A stretch of 39,443 nucleotides of DNA, taken from NCBI GenBank assembly GCA_046728975.1, contig JBKPFU010000089.1:1-39443 (forward strand), given 5' to 3'. The DNA comes from JBKPFU01 sp046728975 (GTDB lineage: Bacteria > Actinomycetota > Thermoleophilia > Gaiellales > Gaiellaceae). Position 1 is the first letter of the stretch. Each line of letters begins with the position of its first letter. The position numbers were made by a program, and so were the translations under genes. Below, piece by piece: positions 16,516 to 26,779 of the stretch. The notes under the pieces are model-generated. The model was given only the letters and a program-made list of their open reading frames with translations. It was not told where the DNA came from and did no database searches.

Positions 16516-17115
16516 TTGTCGCGGCGACCGATCGCGGTCGCGATCACCGGGGGGATCGGCGCCGGCAAGAGCGAGGCGCTTGCCGCGTTCGCGCGGCACG
16601 GAGCGGCGACCGTCTCCAGCGACGAGATCGTTCACGCCCTCCTGCGCGAAGACGAGGCCATCCGATCCGCACTCGTCCAGCGTTTCGGCGACCGCATCCT
16701 CGACGACGCCGGCCAAATCGATCGAGCCGCCGTCGCCGACGTCGTCTTCGCCGACCGCGAGGCGCTGCTCTGGCTCGAGGCGCTGCTCCACCCCCGCGTC
16801 GCCGAGGAATATCTCGGCTGGCGCGACGAGCTCGCGCAGCTCCCCGAGCCGCCCGCCGTCTGCGCGACCGAGGTTCCGCTGCTCTACGAGGCCGGCGGCG
16901 AGAGTCGCTTCGACGTCGTCGTCGCGATCACCGCGCCCGAGGAGCTGCGTTCGAGACGAGCAAGCGTCCCGCTCACCGCCCGGCAGCAACGGCTCATCCC
17001 CGACGAGGAGAAGGTCCGCCGTGCCGACTTCGCCTACGTGAACGACGGCACCCTCGAAAAGCTCGACGAGTTCGTTGCGGGCGTGATGCAGCAACTGACG
17101 GTACGGGCCGGATGA
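16516..17115 (+). CDS. coaE: Dephospho-CoA kinase
   Basis: A 199-residue P-loop kinase for the last step of coenzyme A synthesis (ATP-dependent 3' phosphorylation of dephospho-CoA). It has Walker A TGGIGAGKSE near residue 11, SSDEIVHALL in the place of the usual SADxIxR substrate motif, LLHPRVAEEY, VPLLYEAGGESRFD and a C-terminal helical lid. The start is TTG 16516, one base after the rpsA stop; no ATG or GTG gives a complete P-loop domain. The order rpsA-coaE matches mycobacteria. Together with panB and panC further on, the window encodes three steps on the pantothenate-CoA route. The end overlaps the next gene as ATGA. Confidence 0.92.
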   Translation: MSRRPIAVAITGGIGAGKSEALAAFARHGAATVSSDEIVHALLREDEAIRSALVQRFGDRILDDAGQIDRAAVADVVFADREALLWLEALLHPRVAEEYLGWRDELAQLPEPPAVCATEVPLLYEAGGESRFDVVVAITAPEELRSRRASVPLTARQQRLIPDEEKVRRADFAYVNDGTLEKLDEFVAGVMQQLTVRAG

Positions 17116-17666
17116 GGCGCACGCTGGGTCTGCTCGTGCTGGCCCTGGGGTTTGCCTCCGTGGCCGCATACGCCTTCGCCGAAAAGCCGGGCTGGTACAT
17201 CCGCCTTCGCTACCCGCTCAAGTACGAGCAGATCGTCCGCGGCCATGCTCAGAACTACCGGCTTGACCCGGCGCTGCTTGCAGCGGTGATCTACGCCGAG
17301 AGCAAGTTCAAGGCAGACGTCCGCTCCGACTCCGGCGCGATCGGGCTGATGCAGCTGCTGCCCGAGACGGCAGAAGGGATAGCAGTGCACACCGGCGGCT
17401 CACAGTTTCGCGTCCAGGACCTCTACAACCCGGAGATCAACGTGCGCTACGGCTCGTGGTACCTGCGCCACCTGCTCGACAAGTACGGCGACGAGGAAAC
17501 GGCCTTGGCTGCCTACAACGCAGGGCAGGACAACGTCGACCGCTGGCGACGCGAAGGCGGCCGGATCGAGTTCTCGGAGACGCGCCACTACGTCGATCGC
17601 GTGGAGGACCTGAAAGGCCTCTACAGGCGGGGTTACGGAGGCGATCTGGGCTCAGCGCCATCGTGA
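17112..17666 (+). CDS. Lytic transglycosylase (SLT/MltE-like)
   Basis: A 184-residue exported enzyme that cleaves peptidoglycan glycan strands to 1,6-anhydro ends. An N-terminal hydrophobic segment (residues about 5-23) is a signal peptide or anchor. The SLT domain has AVIYAESKFKADVRSDSGAIGLMQLLPETA, where the Glu of YAESKF is the catalytic residue and GAIGLMQ is the conserved core. LYNPEINVRYGSWYLRHLL and ALAAYNAGQDNVDRW complete the family motifs. ATG 17112 overlaps the coaE stop. The stop codon lies inside the palindromic operator of the next operon, so binding there could also affect its 3' end. Confidence 0.93.
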   Translation: MRRTLGLLVLALGFASVAAYAFAEKPGWYIRLRYPLKYEQIVRGHAQNYRLDPALLAAVIYAESKFKADVRSDSGAIGLMQLLPETAEGIAVHTGGSQFRVQDLYNPEINVRYGSWYLRHLLDKYGDEETALAAYNAGQDNVDRWRREGGRIEFSETRHYVDRVEDLKGLYRRGYGGDLGSAPS

Positions 17667-17709
17667 TGTTTGACAGACGCATAATGATGTCATAATGACA
17701 TCACGATGG
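17658..17709 (+). promoter_or_regulatory. Promoter with nested palindromic operator
   Basis: This is an AT-rich island in a GC-rich region. The outer inverted repeat is 12 bp and perfect: CCATCGTGATGT (17658-17669) and ACATCACGATGG (17698-17709). The inner one is 9 bp with a 1-nt centre: TGATGTCAT (17685-17693) and ATGACATCA (17695-17703). TGATGT half-sites lie at 17664 and 17685, 21 bp apart, and an inverted one at 17698-17703. TTGACA (17670-17675) with TAATGA (17693-17698, 17-bp spacer) or CATAAT (17691-17696) forms a promoter overlapping these sites. Two tandem 11-mers (17680-17690 and 17691-17701) differ at two positions. A repressor bound here would block the promoter and the start codon at 17706. 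Confidence 0.75.
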
Positions 17710-18164
17710 AGCTACAGGGATTCGTCCAGGGGCTGCAGGCCGACCTTGAGCAGATCGCAGCAGTCGGCGACGACACCGTCGCGGAGGCAGCCCGCCGCCT
17801 GAGCGCCGCGGTCGGCGCCTCGGCCGGCCTACGACTCCTCGACGCGTTGACGGAGGCGGCGCTCGAGCTCAACTCGCAGCTGCCTTCGGGCCACGTCGAA
17901 ATCCGCGTGGCCGGACAGGATCCGTCGCTCGTCTACGTCGAGGAAGCGGCCGAGGCTGCTCCGGCGGGCGGCGGCGAGGAGGAGCTCGTAGCCCGGATCT
18001 CGCTCCGTCTTCCCCAGGGTCTCAAGGCGGCGATCGAGATCGCCGCCTCGCGAGAGGGCGTCTCCGTGAATACCTGGCTCGTGCGCGCGCTCGGCCGGCT
18101 GGTCGCCGGCGGGAGCGAGCGGCGCGGGCCCGGCAACCGCCTGTCGGGCTTCGCCCGCGGCTGA
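17706..18164 (+). CDS. HicB-like / ribbon-helix-helix-type protein
   Basis: A 152-residue cytoplasmic protein. The C-terminal part reads ARISLRLPQGLKAAIEIAASREGVSVNTWLVRALGR (split here: ARISLRLPQGLKAA then IEIAASREGVSVNTWLVRAL). This is the beta-strand plus two-helix pattern of HicB-antitoxin or Arc/MetJ-type DNA-binding domains. The N-terminal ~100 residues are helical and alanine-rich, and I do not recognise them. There is no HicA toxin next door; the gene leads an operon with a 40-residue ORF, a DUF4097 protein and an MFS transporter. The multi-dyad operator overlapping its start suggests autoregulation. Annotation as a toxin-antitoxin component is not supported by context. Family is fairly sure, function is inference. 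Confidence 0.75.
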   Translation: MELQGFVQGLQADLEQIAAVGDDTVAEAARRLSAAVGASAGLRLLDALTEAALELNSQLPSGHVEIRVAGQDPSLVYVEEAAEAAPAGGGEEELVARISLRLPQGLKAAIEIAASREGVSVNTWLVRALGRLVAGGSERRGPGNRLSGFARG

Positions 18165-18175
18165 AAGGAGTAGCG

Positions 18176-18298
18176 ATGTTGTTCCGACTTCCGTTCGGTC
18201 ACATCGACGTCAAAATCGATTCCCGTAACCCGCGCGGAGCGAGTACGCCGGCTCCCGCGCTCGAGATCCTGCGCCGCGTCCGCGGCGGGCGACGATGA
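18176..18298 (+). CDS. 40-residue conserved-context small protein
   Basis: An ORF of 40 codons beginning MLFRLPFGHIDVKIDSR and ending LEILRRVRGGRR. Support comes from AAAGGAG at 18164-18170, 5 nt before ATG 18176, which is one of the clearest Shine-Dalgarno sites in the window. The ORF also overlaps the following DUF4097 gene exactly as ATGA (18295-18298). It starts 11 nt after the stop of the RHH-type gene, so the three genes are tightly coupled. The peptide is amphipathic with a basic C-terminus and has no signal peptide. I do not recognise a family. It could be a linker between two regulatory partners or simply a translational relay. Confidence 0.65.
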   Translation: MLFRLPFGHIDVKIDSRNPRGASTPAPALEILRRVRGGRR

Positions 18299-19125
18299 TC
18301 CGCGAGCGGTACGACACGCCCGGACGCGTCAGACTCGACTTGCGCCTGCCCGAGGGCCGGATCGATCTCGAGACGGTCGACGGGGCAGTGACCGAGGTAG
18401 AGCTCGACGCCCGGGGCAACGAGGACGAGGTCAGCGAGCTGCTCGAGGGCGCGCGCGTCGAGGCGCGCGAGACACCGGACGGCCACGAGGTGATCGTCGA
18501 CGTCGAGGACCGCCGGCGGATCGGGTTCGGGTTCTGGCGCAGGGTCAACGTCCGGCTCTCGGTCCGCGCGCCGCACGGCGTGGACGCGCGCGTCGAATCC
18601 GCCTCGGCGGATGTCCAGGGCCGCGGACGGATCGGTTCTCTCGAGGCCAAGACCTCGTCCGGTGACGTCGAGATCGACGAAATCAGCGGTGACGCCGCAG
18701 TCAAGTCCGCGAGCGGGGATGTCGACGTGCGGACGGTTGGCGGAGCCGCAGTCGTCAACACCGCGTCCGGCGACGTCGAGCTCGGCCGTGTCGGCGGCGC
18801 CACCGTTGTCAAGACCGCATCCGGCGACGTCGCGATTCGCGACGCCGGTGCCACGGTCACCGTCCTGACCGCCTCCGGCGATCAGCGACTCGAGGCGGTG
18901 CGCGAAGGGGCCGTCACACTGCAGTCGGCCTCGGGCGACATCGAGGTTGGGATCCGGAAGGGGTCGAACCTCTGGGTCGATGCCCGCGCGATGAGCGGTG
19001 AGACGACCTCCGAGCTGGAGCTCTCGGATGCACCGCCCGAAGACGGCGCGCCGCTCGTCGAGCTTCGCGCGACGGCCATGAGCGGCGATATCAGGATCGT
19101 CCGCGCGCCCGTCTCGGCTCGCTGA
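18295..19125 (+). CDS. DUF4097 beta-strand-repeat protein
   Basis: A 276-residue protein with the right-handed beta-repeat pattern of DUF4097 (adhesin-like) proteins. Successive turns read KTSSGDVEIDEISGD, KSASGDVDVRTVGG, NTASGDVELGRVGG, KTASGDVAIRDAGA, LTASGDQRLEAV and QSASGDIEVGI, repeating about every 17 residues between residues 115 and 220. The first ~80 residues (RVRLDLRLPEGRIDLETVDG) form the family's leading beta segment. No signal peptide or membrane segment is visible, so it probably stays in the cytoplasm, possibly as a sensing or scaffolding partner of the RHH protein. ATG 18295 overlaps the small ORF. The biochemical role of DUF4097 is not established. Confidence 0.85.
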   Translation: MIRERYDTPGRVRLDLRLPEGRIDLETVDGAVTEVELDARGNEDEVSELLEGARVEARETPDGHEVIVDVEDRRRIGFGFWRRVNVRLSVRAPHGVDARVESASADVQGRGRIGSLEAKTSSGDVEIDEISGDAAVKSASGDVDVRTVGGAAVVNTASGDVELGRVGGATVVKTASGDVAIRDAGATVTVLTASGDQRLEAVREGAVTLQSASGDIEVGIRKGSNLWVDARAMSGETTSELELSDAPPEDGAPLVELRATAMSGDIRIVRAPVSAR

Positions 19126-19129
19126 GGTA

Positions 19130-20356
19130 ATGAACGCGGCAAATCTGTTTCGCGACCGACGAGTGAGCGCGCTGCTCGTCGCCGAGGTCGTCTCCACGAC
19201 CGGGTCGCAGATGACGTGGCTCGCCCTGCCGTGGTTCGTGCTCGTCACCACCGGCTCGGCGGCGCAGATGGGTCTCGTGCTGGCCGCGGAGGTCGCCGGC
19301 GTCGCGCTGCTCGGCATCCCCGGCGGGACGGTCGCCGCGCGTCTTGGAGCCCGGAGGACGCTGCTCCTCTCGAACCTCGGTGCGGGCGCGGTCGTGCTGA
19401 CGGTTCCGGTCCTCCATTCGCTCCACGCTCTTTCCTTCGGACTGCTGCTCGCGCTCGTCTTCACGGGCGGCGCTCTCTGGGCGCCGCAGTTCGCGGCGCA
19501 GCGCGTCGCCTTGGCCGAGTTGCTCGACGACGAGGAGGCGCGCGTCAGCGACGCGAACGCGCTCCTGCAAGCGGCGACCCGCGCGACGCTGCTGCTCGGT
19601 CCGGTTCTCGCGGGTGTCTTGATCTCCGTGATCGGAGCGCCCGCCGTGCTGGTTCTGGACGCGGCGACCTTCGCGTTCGCGCTGGTGACGATCGCATTGT
19701 TCGTCCCCAGAACTGCGATCGCGCGGGCCTCGAAGGAGGACGATCCCCGCGGCATGTTCGCCGGCCTGCGCTACCTCGCACGCGACCGGCTGCTCCGTGC
19801 CTGGACGATCAGCATGGCGATCGGCGACGCGGCCTGGAATGCGCTCTTCGCGGCACTGCCGTTCTACGCGTTCACACGTTACGACGGTGACGCGCGCGTG
19901 GCAGGTCTTCTCCTGGCGTGCTTCGGCGTCGGCGCCGTGATCGGCAACGCGTTGTCGTTCCGGCTTCGGCCTAGGTTCGAACCGCTGATGCTCATCTCGG
20001 TCGCGGTGGTGGCGCAGGCACTGCCGCTTTGGCTGCTGCTCGGAGCCGGCCCGGCTTGGATCGTCGGCGGGGCCCTGCTCGCGTCGGGGGTCGCAAACGG
20101 CGTCGCCAACCCGTCCCTGCACGCGATGATGACGCTGCGTTCTCCTCAGCCGCTTCGCGCCCAGGTGCTCAGTGCGGTGCTGGCTGCGGACACTGCGGCG
20201 GGCCCGCTCGGCTACCTCGGAGCGGGCGTGATCCTCGCGCATGCCGGAATCGTCCCGCTGTTCGCCGTTGTCGCCGGGGTTCAGACGCTCACAATGGGCG
20301 CGCGCGCTGCCGTCACGCTCCGCGAGCGGCGCGCACTCGCGCTCGCGCCCTCCTAG
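19130..20356 (+). CDS. MFS transporter (EntS/MFS_3-like exporter)
   Basis: A 408-residue membrane protein with about 12 hydrophobic segments. It starts four bases after the DUF4097 stop, with GAGG just upstream. The text FRDRRVSALLVAEVVSTTGSQMTWLALPWFVLVTTGSA resembles the beginning of the EntS-type drug or siderophore exporters. The conserved loop 2-3 motif appears as GGTVAARLGARRTLLLSNL, and the middle has ARDRLLRAWTISMAIGDAAWN. The substrate is unknown. Being last in the operon with the RHH protein and DUF4097 protein, its expression is probably under the palindromic operator at 17658-17709, which would fit an inducible efflux system. Its TAG shares CTAG with the convergent DUF1360 gene. 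Confidence 0.85.
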   Translation: MNAANLFRDRRVSALLVAEVVSTTGSQMTWLALPWFVLVTTGSAAQMGLVLAAEVAGVALLGIPGGTVAARLGARRTLLLSNLGAGAVVLTVPVLHSLHALSFGLLLALVFTGGALWAPQFAAQRVALAELLDDEEARVSDANALLQAATRATLLLGPVLAGVLISVIGAPAVLVLDAATFAFALVTIALFVPRTAIARASKEDDPRGMFAGLRYLARDRLLRAWTISMAIGDAAWNALFAALPFYAFTRYDGDARVAGLLLACFGVGAVIGNALSFRLRPRFEPLMLISVAVVAQALPLWLLLGAGPAWIVGGALLASGVANGVANPSLHAMMTLRSPQPLRAQVLSAVLAADTAAGPLGYLGAGVILAHAGIVPLFAVVAGVQTLTMGARAAVTLRERRALALAPS

Positions 20357-20823
20357 CTCTGGGGCTCATTGGCCTTCGAGGTCAGGGCGTTGAATCCGGC
20401 CTGGAGGAAGTCGTTGGCGGCGGCGGCGCCGAGCGACCAGGTCAGCAGGCGTCCGAACCGCGGCGCCAGGATCTGCGTCGACGCGAGGCCGGCCGCAGCC
20501 CAGGTGCCGATGCAGCGCGTGCAGGTGACCAACTCGCCGATCGCCTGCTCCATCCCGCCCTCCACGGGCTCCTCGCCCTCCCCGCTGTACGCCGGGCCGC
20601 GCACGAACGGCTCACGGAGAAAGCTCGTCACCTCGTCCCGGGCGAGCGTCCGGGCGGCCTTGAACGTGGCGGCGGCGAGCACGGCGAAGTCCAGCGCCGT
20701 CTGGCACTGCGGGTCGCGCTGGTAGAGCCGGCCGAGCGCACCGGCGCCCGCGAGCAGCCCGCCGAACGTGGCGACAATGACGGCGTAGGAGCTGTAGGGC
20801 GGGCGTTCGGGATAGGCAGACAC
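20353..20823 (-). CDS. DUF1360 membrane protein
   Basis: A 156-residue protein with DUF1360 features: LDFAVLAAATFKAARTLARDEVTSFLREPFV, then GELVTCTRCIGTWAAAGL with the conserved CxxC pair, and a hydrophobic C-terminal segment. Hydrophobic stretches lie near residues 13-31, 43-55, 105-120 and 125-140. It is often described as a sporulation- or membrane-associated protein in Gram-positive bacteria, and the function is unknown. GTG 20823 is the only reasonable start. It lies 20 bp from the divergent uvrB start. A weak -10-like CAGGGT (20836-20831, minus strand) is 7 nt before it. Confidence 0.8.
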   Translation of the reverse strand: MSAYPERPPYSSYAVIVATFGGLLAGAGALGRLYQRDPQCQTALDFAVLAAATFKAARTLARDEVTSFLREPFVRGPAYSGEGEEPVEGGMEQAIGELVTCTRCIGTWAAAGLASTQILAPRFGRLLTWSLGAAAANDFLQAGFNALTSKANEPQS

Positions 20824-20829
20824 CGCAGA

Positions 20830-20835
20830 TACCCT
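20830..20835 (+). promoter_or_regulatory. Predicted -10 box of uvrB
   Basis: TACCCT (TANNNT) ends 8 nt before GTG 20844, implying a leaderless uvrB mRNA. The complementary strand over the same bases gives CAGGGT, a poorer -10 for the divergent DUF1360 gene. No LexA box was recognised here. Confidence 0.55.
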
Positions 20836-20843
20836 GTCCCGGC

Positions 20844-22850
<2,007 letters not shown>

Positions 22851-25099
22851 TAGCGGGTCTTTGGCCGCGGCTGACGATCAGGTTCACGCGCGCTCCGGTG
22901 CGAAGCCGCGTCCGTGGTCGCGGCGCCTGGCGCATCACGAAGCCGCGCCTCAGCCTGCGCGAGTACGCCCTTCGCACGGCGCCCGTTCGGCACCGGGCTC
23001 GTGCGATGGCACGGCGCGCGGCGGCTAGACGTCTTCCAACCACCCTCGGCACGACACAGCTGCGCGGCCGCGGAACCGGCGGTGACGGGGGCGGCGGCGC
23101 CGGCGGCGGAGGAGGAGGCGGCGCCGGCGGTGGCGTCGGCGGAGGCGGAGGCGGCGGAAGAGGCGTCGGCGGCGCGACGACGAGCAGGCGGGCGCCGAAC
23201 GGGGCGGCAGTCGGGTACACGAGCTCGAACCGCTTGCCGCCGGGAAGCGTCGCTCCGGTGACGGTCGCGAACGTGCCGGTGCGCGCTGCGGAGCTCAGGA
23301 TCTGAAGGCCCGTCGCCGGCGCAGGGTCGAAACCGGCCGTGATCGCCACCGTTCCCGCCAGCCGGGCGCCGCTGGCGACGACGAGGCGGTCGAAGTCGCC
23401 GGTGCCGGGCCCGTTGAGCTCGACCGCGAGCGTGCCCTGGGCCTCCTGGATGTAGTCGCCGTCGATCGTGAGCATCCCGGCGGAGGCACCCGGCGCCACC
23501 CTGCCGCCGGCGTTGGTCACTTCTCCGTGCGCCGTGCCGTTGCCGACGAGCGAGCCGCCGGCGGTCAGCTTCAGGCCGGCGTCGAAGCGGAAGGTCTGTC
23601 CGTCTCCGATCGCGATCGTCCCGCCGTTCGCGACGGGGCTCGAGAACGTCGTTGTCCCGGCCCCGGCGCGTTCGAGCCTGCCCTGGCCCGCGACCTCGAT
23701 GCTGCCGCTCGCGCCGCAGATGCCGCCGGCCCCCGAATGGATCGTCAGGGTTCGCTCGATCCAAAGCGCGGAACCGTTCGACAGGCAGATGTCGCCGCCG
23801 TCCCAGTTGGTGTCGGTGTGCACGACGAACCGTCCCGAGGCGACGGCGAAGTGGCCGTTGACGACGAAGCCGGCATTCGGCGAGTCGCCGTAGACGCCGT
23901 GGTCGCCGCCGGTCTCGAGTGACGATCCTGTTCCAACCGCAAATTCGGCGTCTCCTAGTCGGAGATCTCCCGCGGACCAGCTCGCGGCGGTCGTCGAGCT
24001 GAGCACCAGCGCGCGGCCGCCGCCGAGGCTGTGGCTCGAGCCGTTCAGCGACAAGGCGCCTTCGGAGACGACGGAGGTCTTGCCCGGGCCCTGCTCCGAG
24101 CCGCCGCTCCAGTCGTACCGGCTGAACACGTTCAGGGCTCCGGAGCCGCCGAGCGCTCCGCCGGACTGCTCGACGACGCCGGCGCGACCGGTTTCGCTCG
24201 CTTCCAGCTGAAGCGAGCCATCCATCACCTCGACCGTCCCGTCGAACGAAGAGCCTTCTGGACCGGTTGGATTGATCGTCCCGCCGGCGATCGTCAGTGT
24301 CGCGGCCGGGGCGACCGCGATGCTCGCGACCATCGTCCTCCCCGTGCTGTGCGCGACGCTGTTGCCGCCTGGGATGCAGACGCGGTCACTCGTGCCGGGA
24401 AGTCGATCGAGATCCCAGTTGGAGGCGGCGTGCCACGAGCCAGAGGTTGGGCCGTCCCAGCTGATCGTGCACGGCGAGCCCCGATTCTGCGGGTGCGGTG
24501 GCGCCGCCGTGAAGTCGGCCGAGTTGTCGTCAGTGTCGAGGAGACCCTCGCCTTTCCGCTCGATCGACATCGTGTTGGTCGGTGCGGGAGCCGCCGCGGT
24601 CTCCGCGCAGTTCGCGCCGGCGCCGTAGCCGACGATGTCGACTGCAAGCGGGCATGTCCCCGACAGCGGCGTCGTGGACGCGACGAGCGCCACCTTGCCG
24701 GCGGTCGCGTTCAGGTTGATCGTCCCGGCGGCGTCGGCCGCCGGCAGGGGCGCGCCGTTTCCGCCACCCGATGCCTCCGCGACGAGGTAGTGCTGGCCGG
24801 GGGCGAGCGTGGCGTTGGTGAGCGGCGTCGCCTGCCAGCTGCTGCCGGCGGCGCTCGTGTACTGGACGGACCAGCCGCCGAGAGACACCGGCGCCCTGCC
24901 GCGGTTGAAGAGCTCCACGTAGTCGTTCCGGTACGCGGCGCCGGCGTTGCCGCCGCCGCCGTACAGCTCGCCGACGACGGCGTTGGGGGAGGACGCGAAC
25001 GCGGGCTGGGAAGCCGCTGCGAGGCTCGCCAAGGCGGCCACCGCCGCGAGCGCGACTCGCGGCTGCCTGCACGATGTCGTCTTCGTTGGCAAGGGGCCG

Positions 25100-25105
25100 A
25101 AGCTA
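25100..25105 (-). promoter_or_regulatory. Predicted -10 box of the LTD/PASTA protein gene
   Basis: TAGCTT on the minus strand ends 7 nt before TTG 25092. It is the main reason for choosing this start. The rest of the gap 25106-25188 holds nothing recognisable. Confidence 0.4.
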
Positions 25106-25188
25106 TGGCCCCGGGCGCGACCTGCCAATGCGGCGGCACGATCAATTTCTTCTTCTGTTTGTGTTTCTTCGCGGTCATCGCGATCCGT

Positions 25189-25194
25189 TAGCGT
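25189..25194 (+). promoter_or_regulatory. Predicted -10 box of the SHOCT membrane protein gene
   Basis: TAGCGT ends 7 nt before GTG 25202. An earlier GTG at 25193 overlaps the box itself, so the second GTG is favoured as the leaderless start. Confidence 0.45.
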
Positions 25195-25201
25195 GAGCTT
25201 T

Positions 25202-25660
25202 GTGCTCGGGGCGATCCTGCTGCTTCTGCTGAGCGGTTTTCTGATCGGCCTTCTCGCGCGCTGGGCCGTGCCGGGGCCCGATCCGATGCCGATCTGGCTG
25301 ACGCTCGCGATCGGGCTTGGCGGGTCGCTCATCGGAAGCGCGATCGGCGCCGCCTTTCTCGGTGCGAATGCCGACACCAGCGGCGACGTCTTCGTCTACC
25401 TGCTTCTCCAGATCGTGGCGGCGACGCTGCTCGTCGTCGCCTACCGCCGCTTCGTCCAGAAGCGGCCGATTACCGGCCCGGACGCATACCGGCCGCCCGC
25501 GCGGCGGAAGTCGAGCATCTTCGCCTCGCCAGCCAAACGTGCGTACGAGCGGGAGGACACGGCCGAGCAGATCCGCAAGTTGGCCGAGCTTCGGGACTCA
25601 GGGGCGATCTCGGAGGAGGAGTTCGAGGCGAAGAAGCGCGAGTTGCTCTCGCGGATCTGA
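25202..25660 (+). CDS. GlsB/YeaQ-like membrane protein with C-terminal SHOCT domain
   Basis: A 152-residue protein with three hydrophobic segments. They are LGAILLLLLSGFLIGLLARWAVPG, then WLTLAIGLGGSLIGSAIGAAFLG, and VFVYLLLQIVAATLLVVAYRRF. This resembles the small GlsB/YeaQ/YmgE family. A basic linker (VQKRPITGPDAYRPPARRKS) leads to a SHOCT motif: QIRKLAELRDSGAISEEEFEAKKRELL. SHOCT modules are short helical pairs found at the ends of many membrane proteins and thought to mediate oligomerisation. GTG 25202 is preferred over GTG 25193 because of the -10 box spacing. The next gene belongs to the same family without the SHOCT domain, so the two may be related by duplication. Confidence 0.82.
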   Translation: MLGAILLLLLSGFLIGLLARWAVPGPDPMPIWLTLAIGLGGSLIGSAIGAAFLGANADTSGDVFVYLLLQIVAATLLVVAYRRFVQKRPITGPDAYRPPARRKSSIFASPAKRAYEREDTAEQIRKLAELRDSGAISEEEFEAKKRELLSRI

Positions 25661-25706
25661 GCGTTCCGAAAGGTTTCACCAGATTCTGGGCGGATATCTA
25701 CGCCGC

Positions 25707-25949
25707 ATGCACTGGGTATGGCTCATCATTGTCGGCGCTATCGTCGGGGCGCTCGGGCGGCTTCTTCACCCCGGGCGAGACCCGATGGGGTGGATCCTGA
25801 CGATCCTGATCGGAATCGGGTCACTGCTGCTTGCCGGGGTGATCTTCGAGAGCGGCTGGCTCGAGTTCATCGTCGGCGTCATCGTGGCCGTGATCCTTGT
25901 CGCGCTCGTCGGCCGTTTCTGGGGCGGCGCGCGCGCGCGGACGGCTTAG
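25707..25949 (+). CDS. GlsB/YeaQ/YmgE family small membrane protein
   Basis: An 80-residue protein with three hydrophobic segments, beginning MHWVWLIIVGAIVGALGRLLHPGRDPMGWI. The core GALGRLLHPGRDPMGWILTILIGIGSLL carries the PG-x-DPMG loop typical of transglycosylase-associated (GlsB) proteins, which are often general-stress genes of unknown mechanism. ATG 25707 follows the SHOCT gene by 46 bp; TATCTA at 25695-25700 is a near-match to the usual -10. The TAG stop shares TTAG (25946-25949) with the TAA stop of the convergent metallophosphoesterase. Confidence 0.85.
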   Translation: MHWVWLIIVGAIVGALGRLLHPGRDPMGWILTILIGIGSLLLAGVIFESGWLEFIVGVIVAVILVALVGRFWGGARARTA

Positions 25950-26770
25950 GACAGAGGCTCCGTCTGTAGGGGCTCACGGCCTCGCGGGAACTGCCGCACG
26001 GCCGTGAGCCCCCAGTCGTCCTCGCGCCAGACGTAGGTCTCGACTCGGACGACGTCGGTTCCGACTTCGTAGACGTGCAACCCGCGGGCCTCGCCGCGGC
26101 GGTTCGGTCGCGGTTGGCCGAGGCCAGGGGCGATCGAGACCGTCACGCCACGGAGCGCGCCCGGGGCGACCTCGAACTCGTGCCGCTCGGCCACGGCCGC
26201 TTGGTGGATGTGACCGGCGAGGATCAGCTCCGCTCCGGCGTCGACCAAGGAGGCGAGCACACGGGTTCTACGGGCGACGGGCTTCTTACGCGAGCGCCAG
26301 GGCGCGCCGATCAGGTGGTGATGGAGGACGACGATCCGAACGACGCCGTCGGGTGCGCCCGCGAGCAAGTCAGCGGCCTTGCGGAGCTGGCTCTCGCGGA
26401 TGCCGCCCGACTGATGCCGCCACGGGCGAACCGAGTTCAGCCCGACCACGAACAGCGATCCCGAGCGGAAGACCGGTTCGGTCGTCGTCCAGATCCGCTC
26501 GAACTCGCGAAAGGGGCGAGTGAAGCGCGCAGGGAACGTGTAGGGGATGTCGTGATTTCCGGGGATCACGAGCAGCGGCCTGCCGAGCTGGTTCAGGAAC
26601 GCCGCCGCGCGCTCGTGCTGTTCGCGCCGCCCGCGGTGCGTGAGGTCGCCGCTGACGATGATCAGCTCGGGGTCGATCCGCTGGATCAGGGGCTCGAGCC
26701 CGCGCTCCACCTCGGCCTCGGCGACGCTGCCGGCGTGCAGGTCGGAGATATGCAGGACACACACCGCCAC
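25946..26770 (-). CDS. Calcineurin-like metallophosphoesterase
   Basis: A 274-residue cytoplasmic phosphoesterase of the CpdA/Icc-like class III group. The metal-binding motifs appear in order: HISDLHAG (DxH), VSGDLTHRGRR (GDxxxxR-type), VIPGNHDIPYTFP (GNHD), LHHHLIGAPW, and AGHIHQAA (GHxH). The substrate could be a cyclic nucleotide or another phosphodiester; sequence alone does not decide. GTG 26770 gives MAVCVLHISDLH and is preceded by TAGCGT 9 nt upstream. It diverges from the small membrane protein at 26799 with only 28 bp between start codons, and its TAA overlaps the stop of the convergent GlsB-like gene. Confidence 0.9.
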   Translation of the reverse strand: MAVCVLHISDLHAGSVAEAEVERGLEPLIQRIDPELIIVSGDLTHRGRREQHERAAAFLNQLGRPLLVIPGNHDIPYTFPARFTRPFREFERIWTTTEPVFRSGSLFVVGLNSVRPWRHQSGGIRESQLRKAADLLAGAPDGVVRIVVLHHHLIGAPWRSRKKPVARRTRVLASLVDAGAELILAGHIHQAAVAERHEFEVAPGALRGVTVSIAPGLGQPRPNRRGEARGLHVYEVGTDVVRVETYVWREDDWGLTAVRQFPRGREPLQTEPLS

Positions 26771-26779
26771 TCCCGAACG

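Noticed and set aside
17706..18298. HicAB toxin-antitoxin module
   Set aside because: The RHH-type gene has HicB-like helices, but the adjacent 40-residue ORF lacks a HicA fold or catalytic His and the next gene is DUF4097.
24031..25191. Plus-strand ORF of 386 codons opposite the LTD/PASTA protein
   Set aside because: The minus strand has a signal peptide and ordered beta-repeats; the plus-strand product is Arg/Ala/Gly shadow text.
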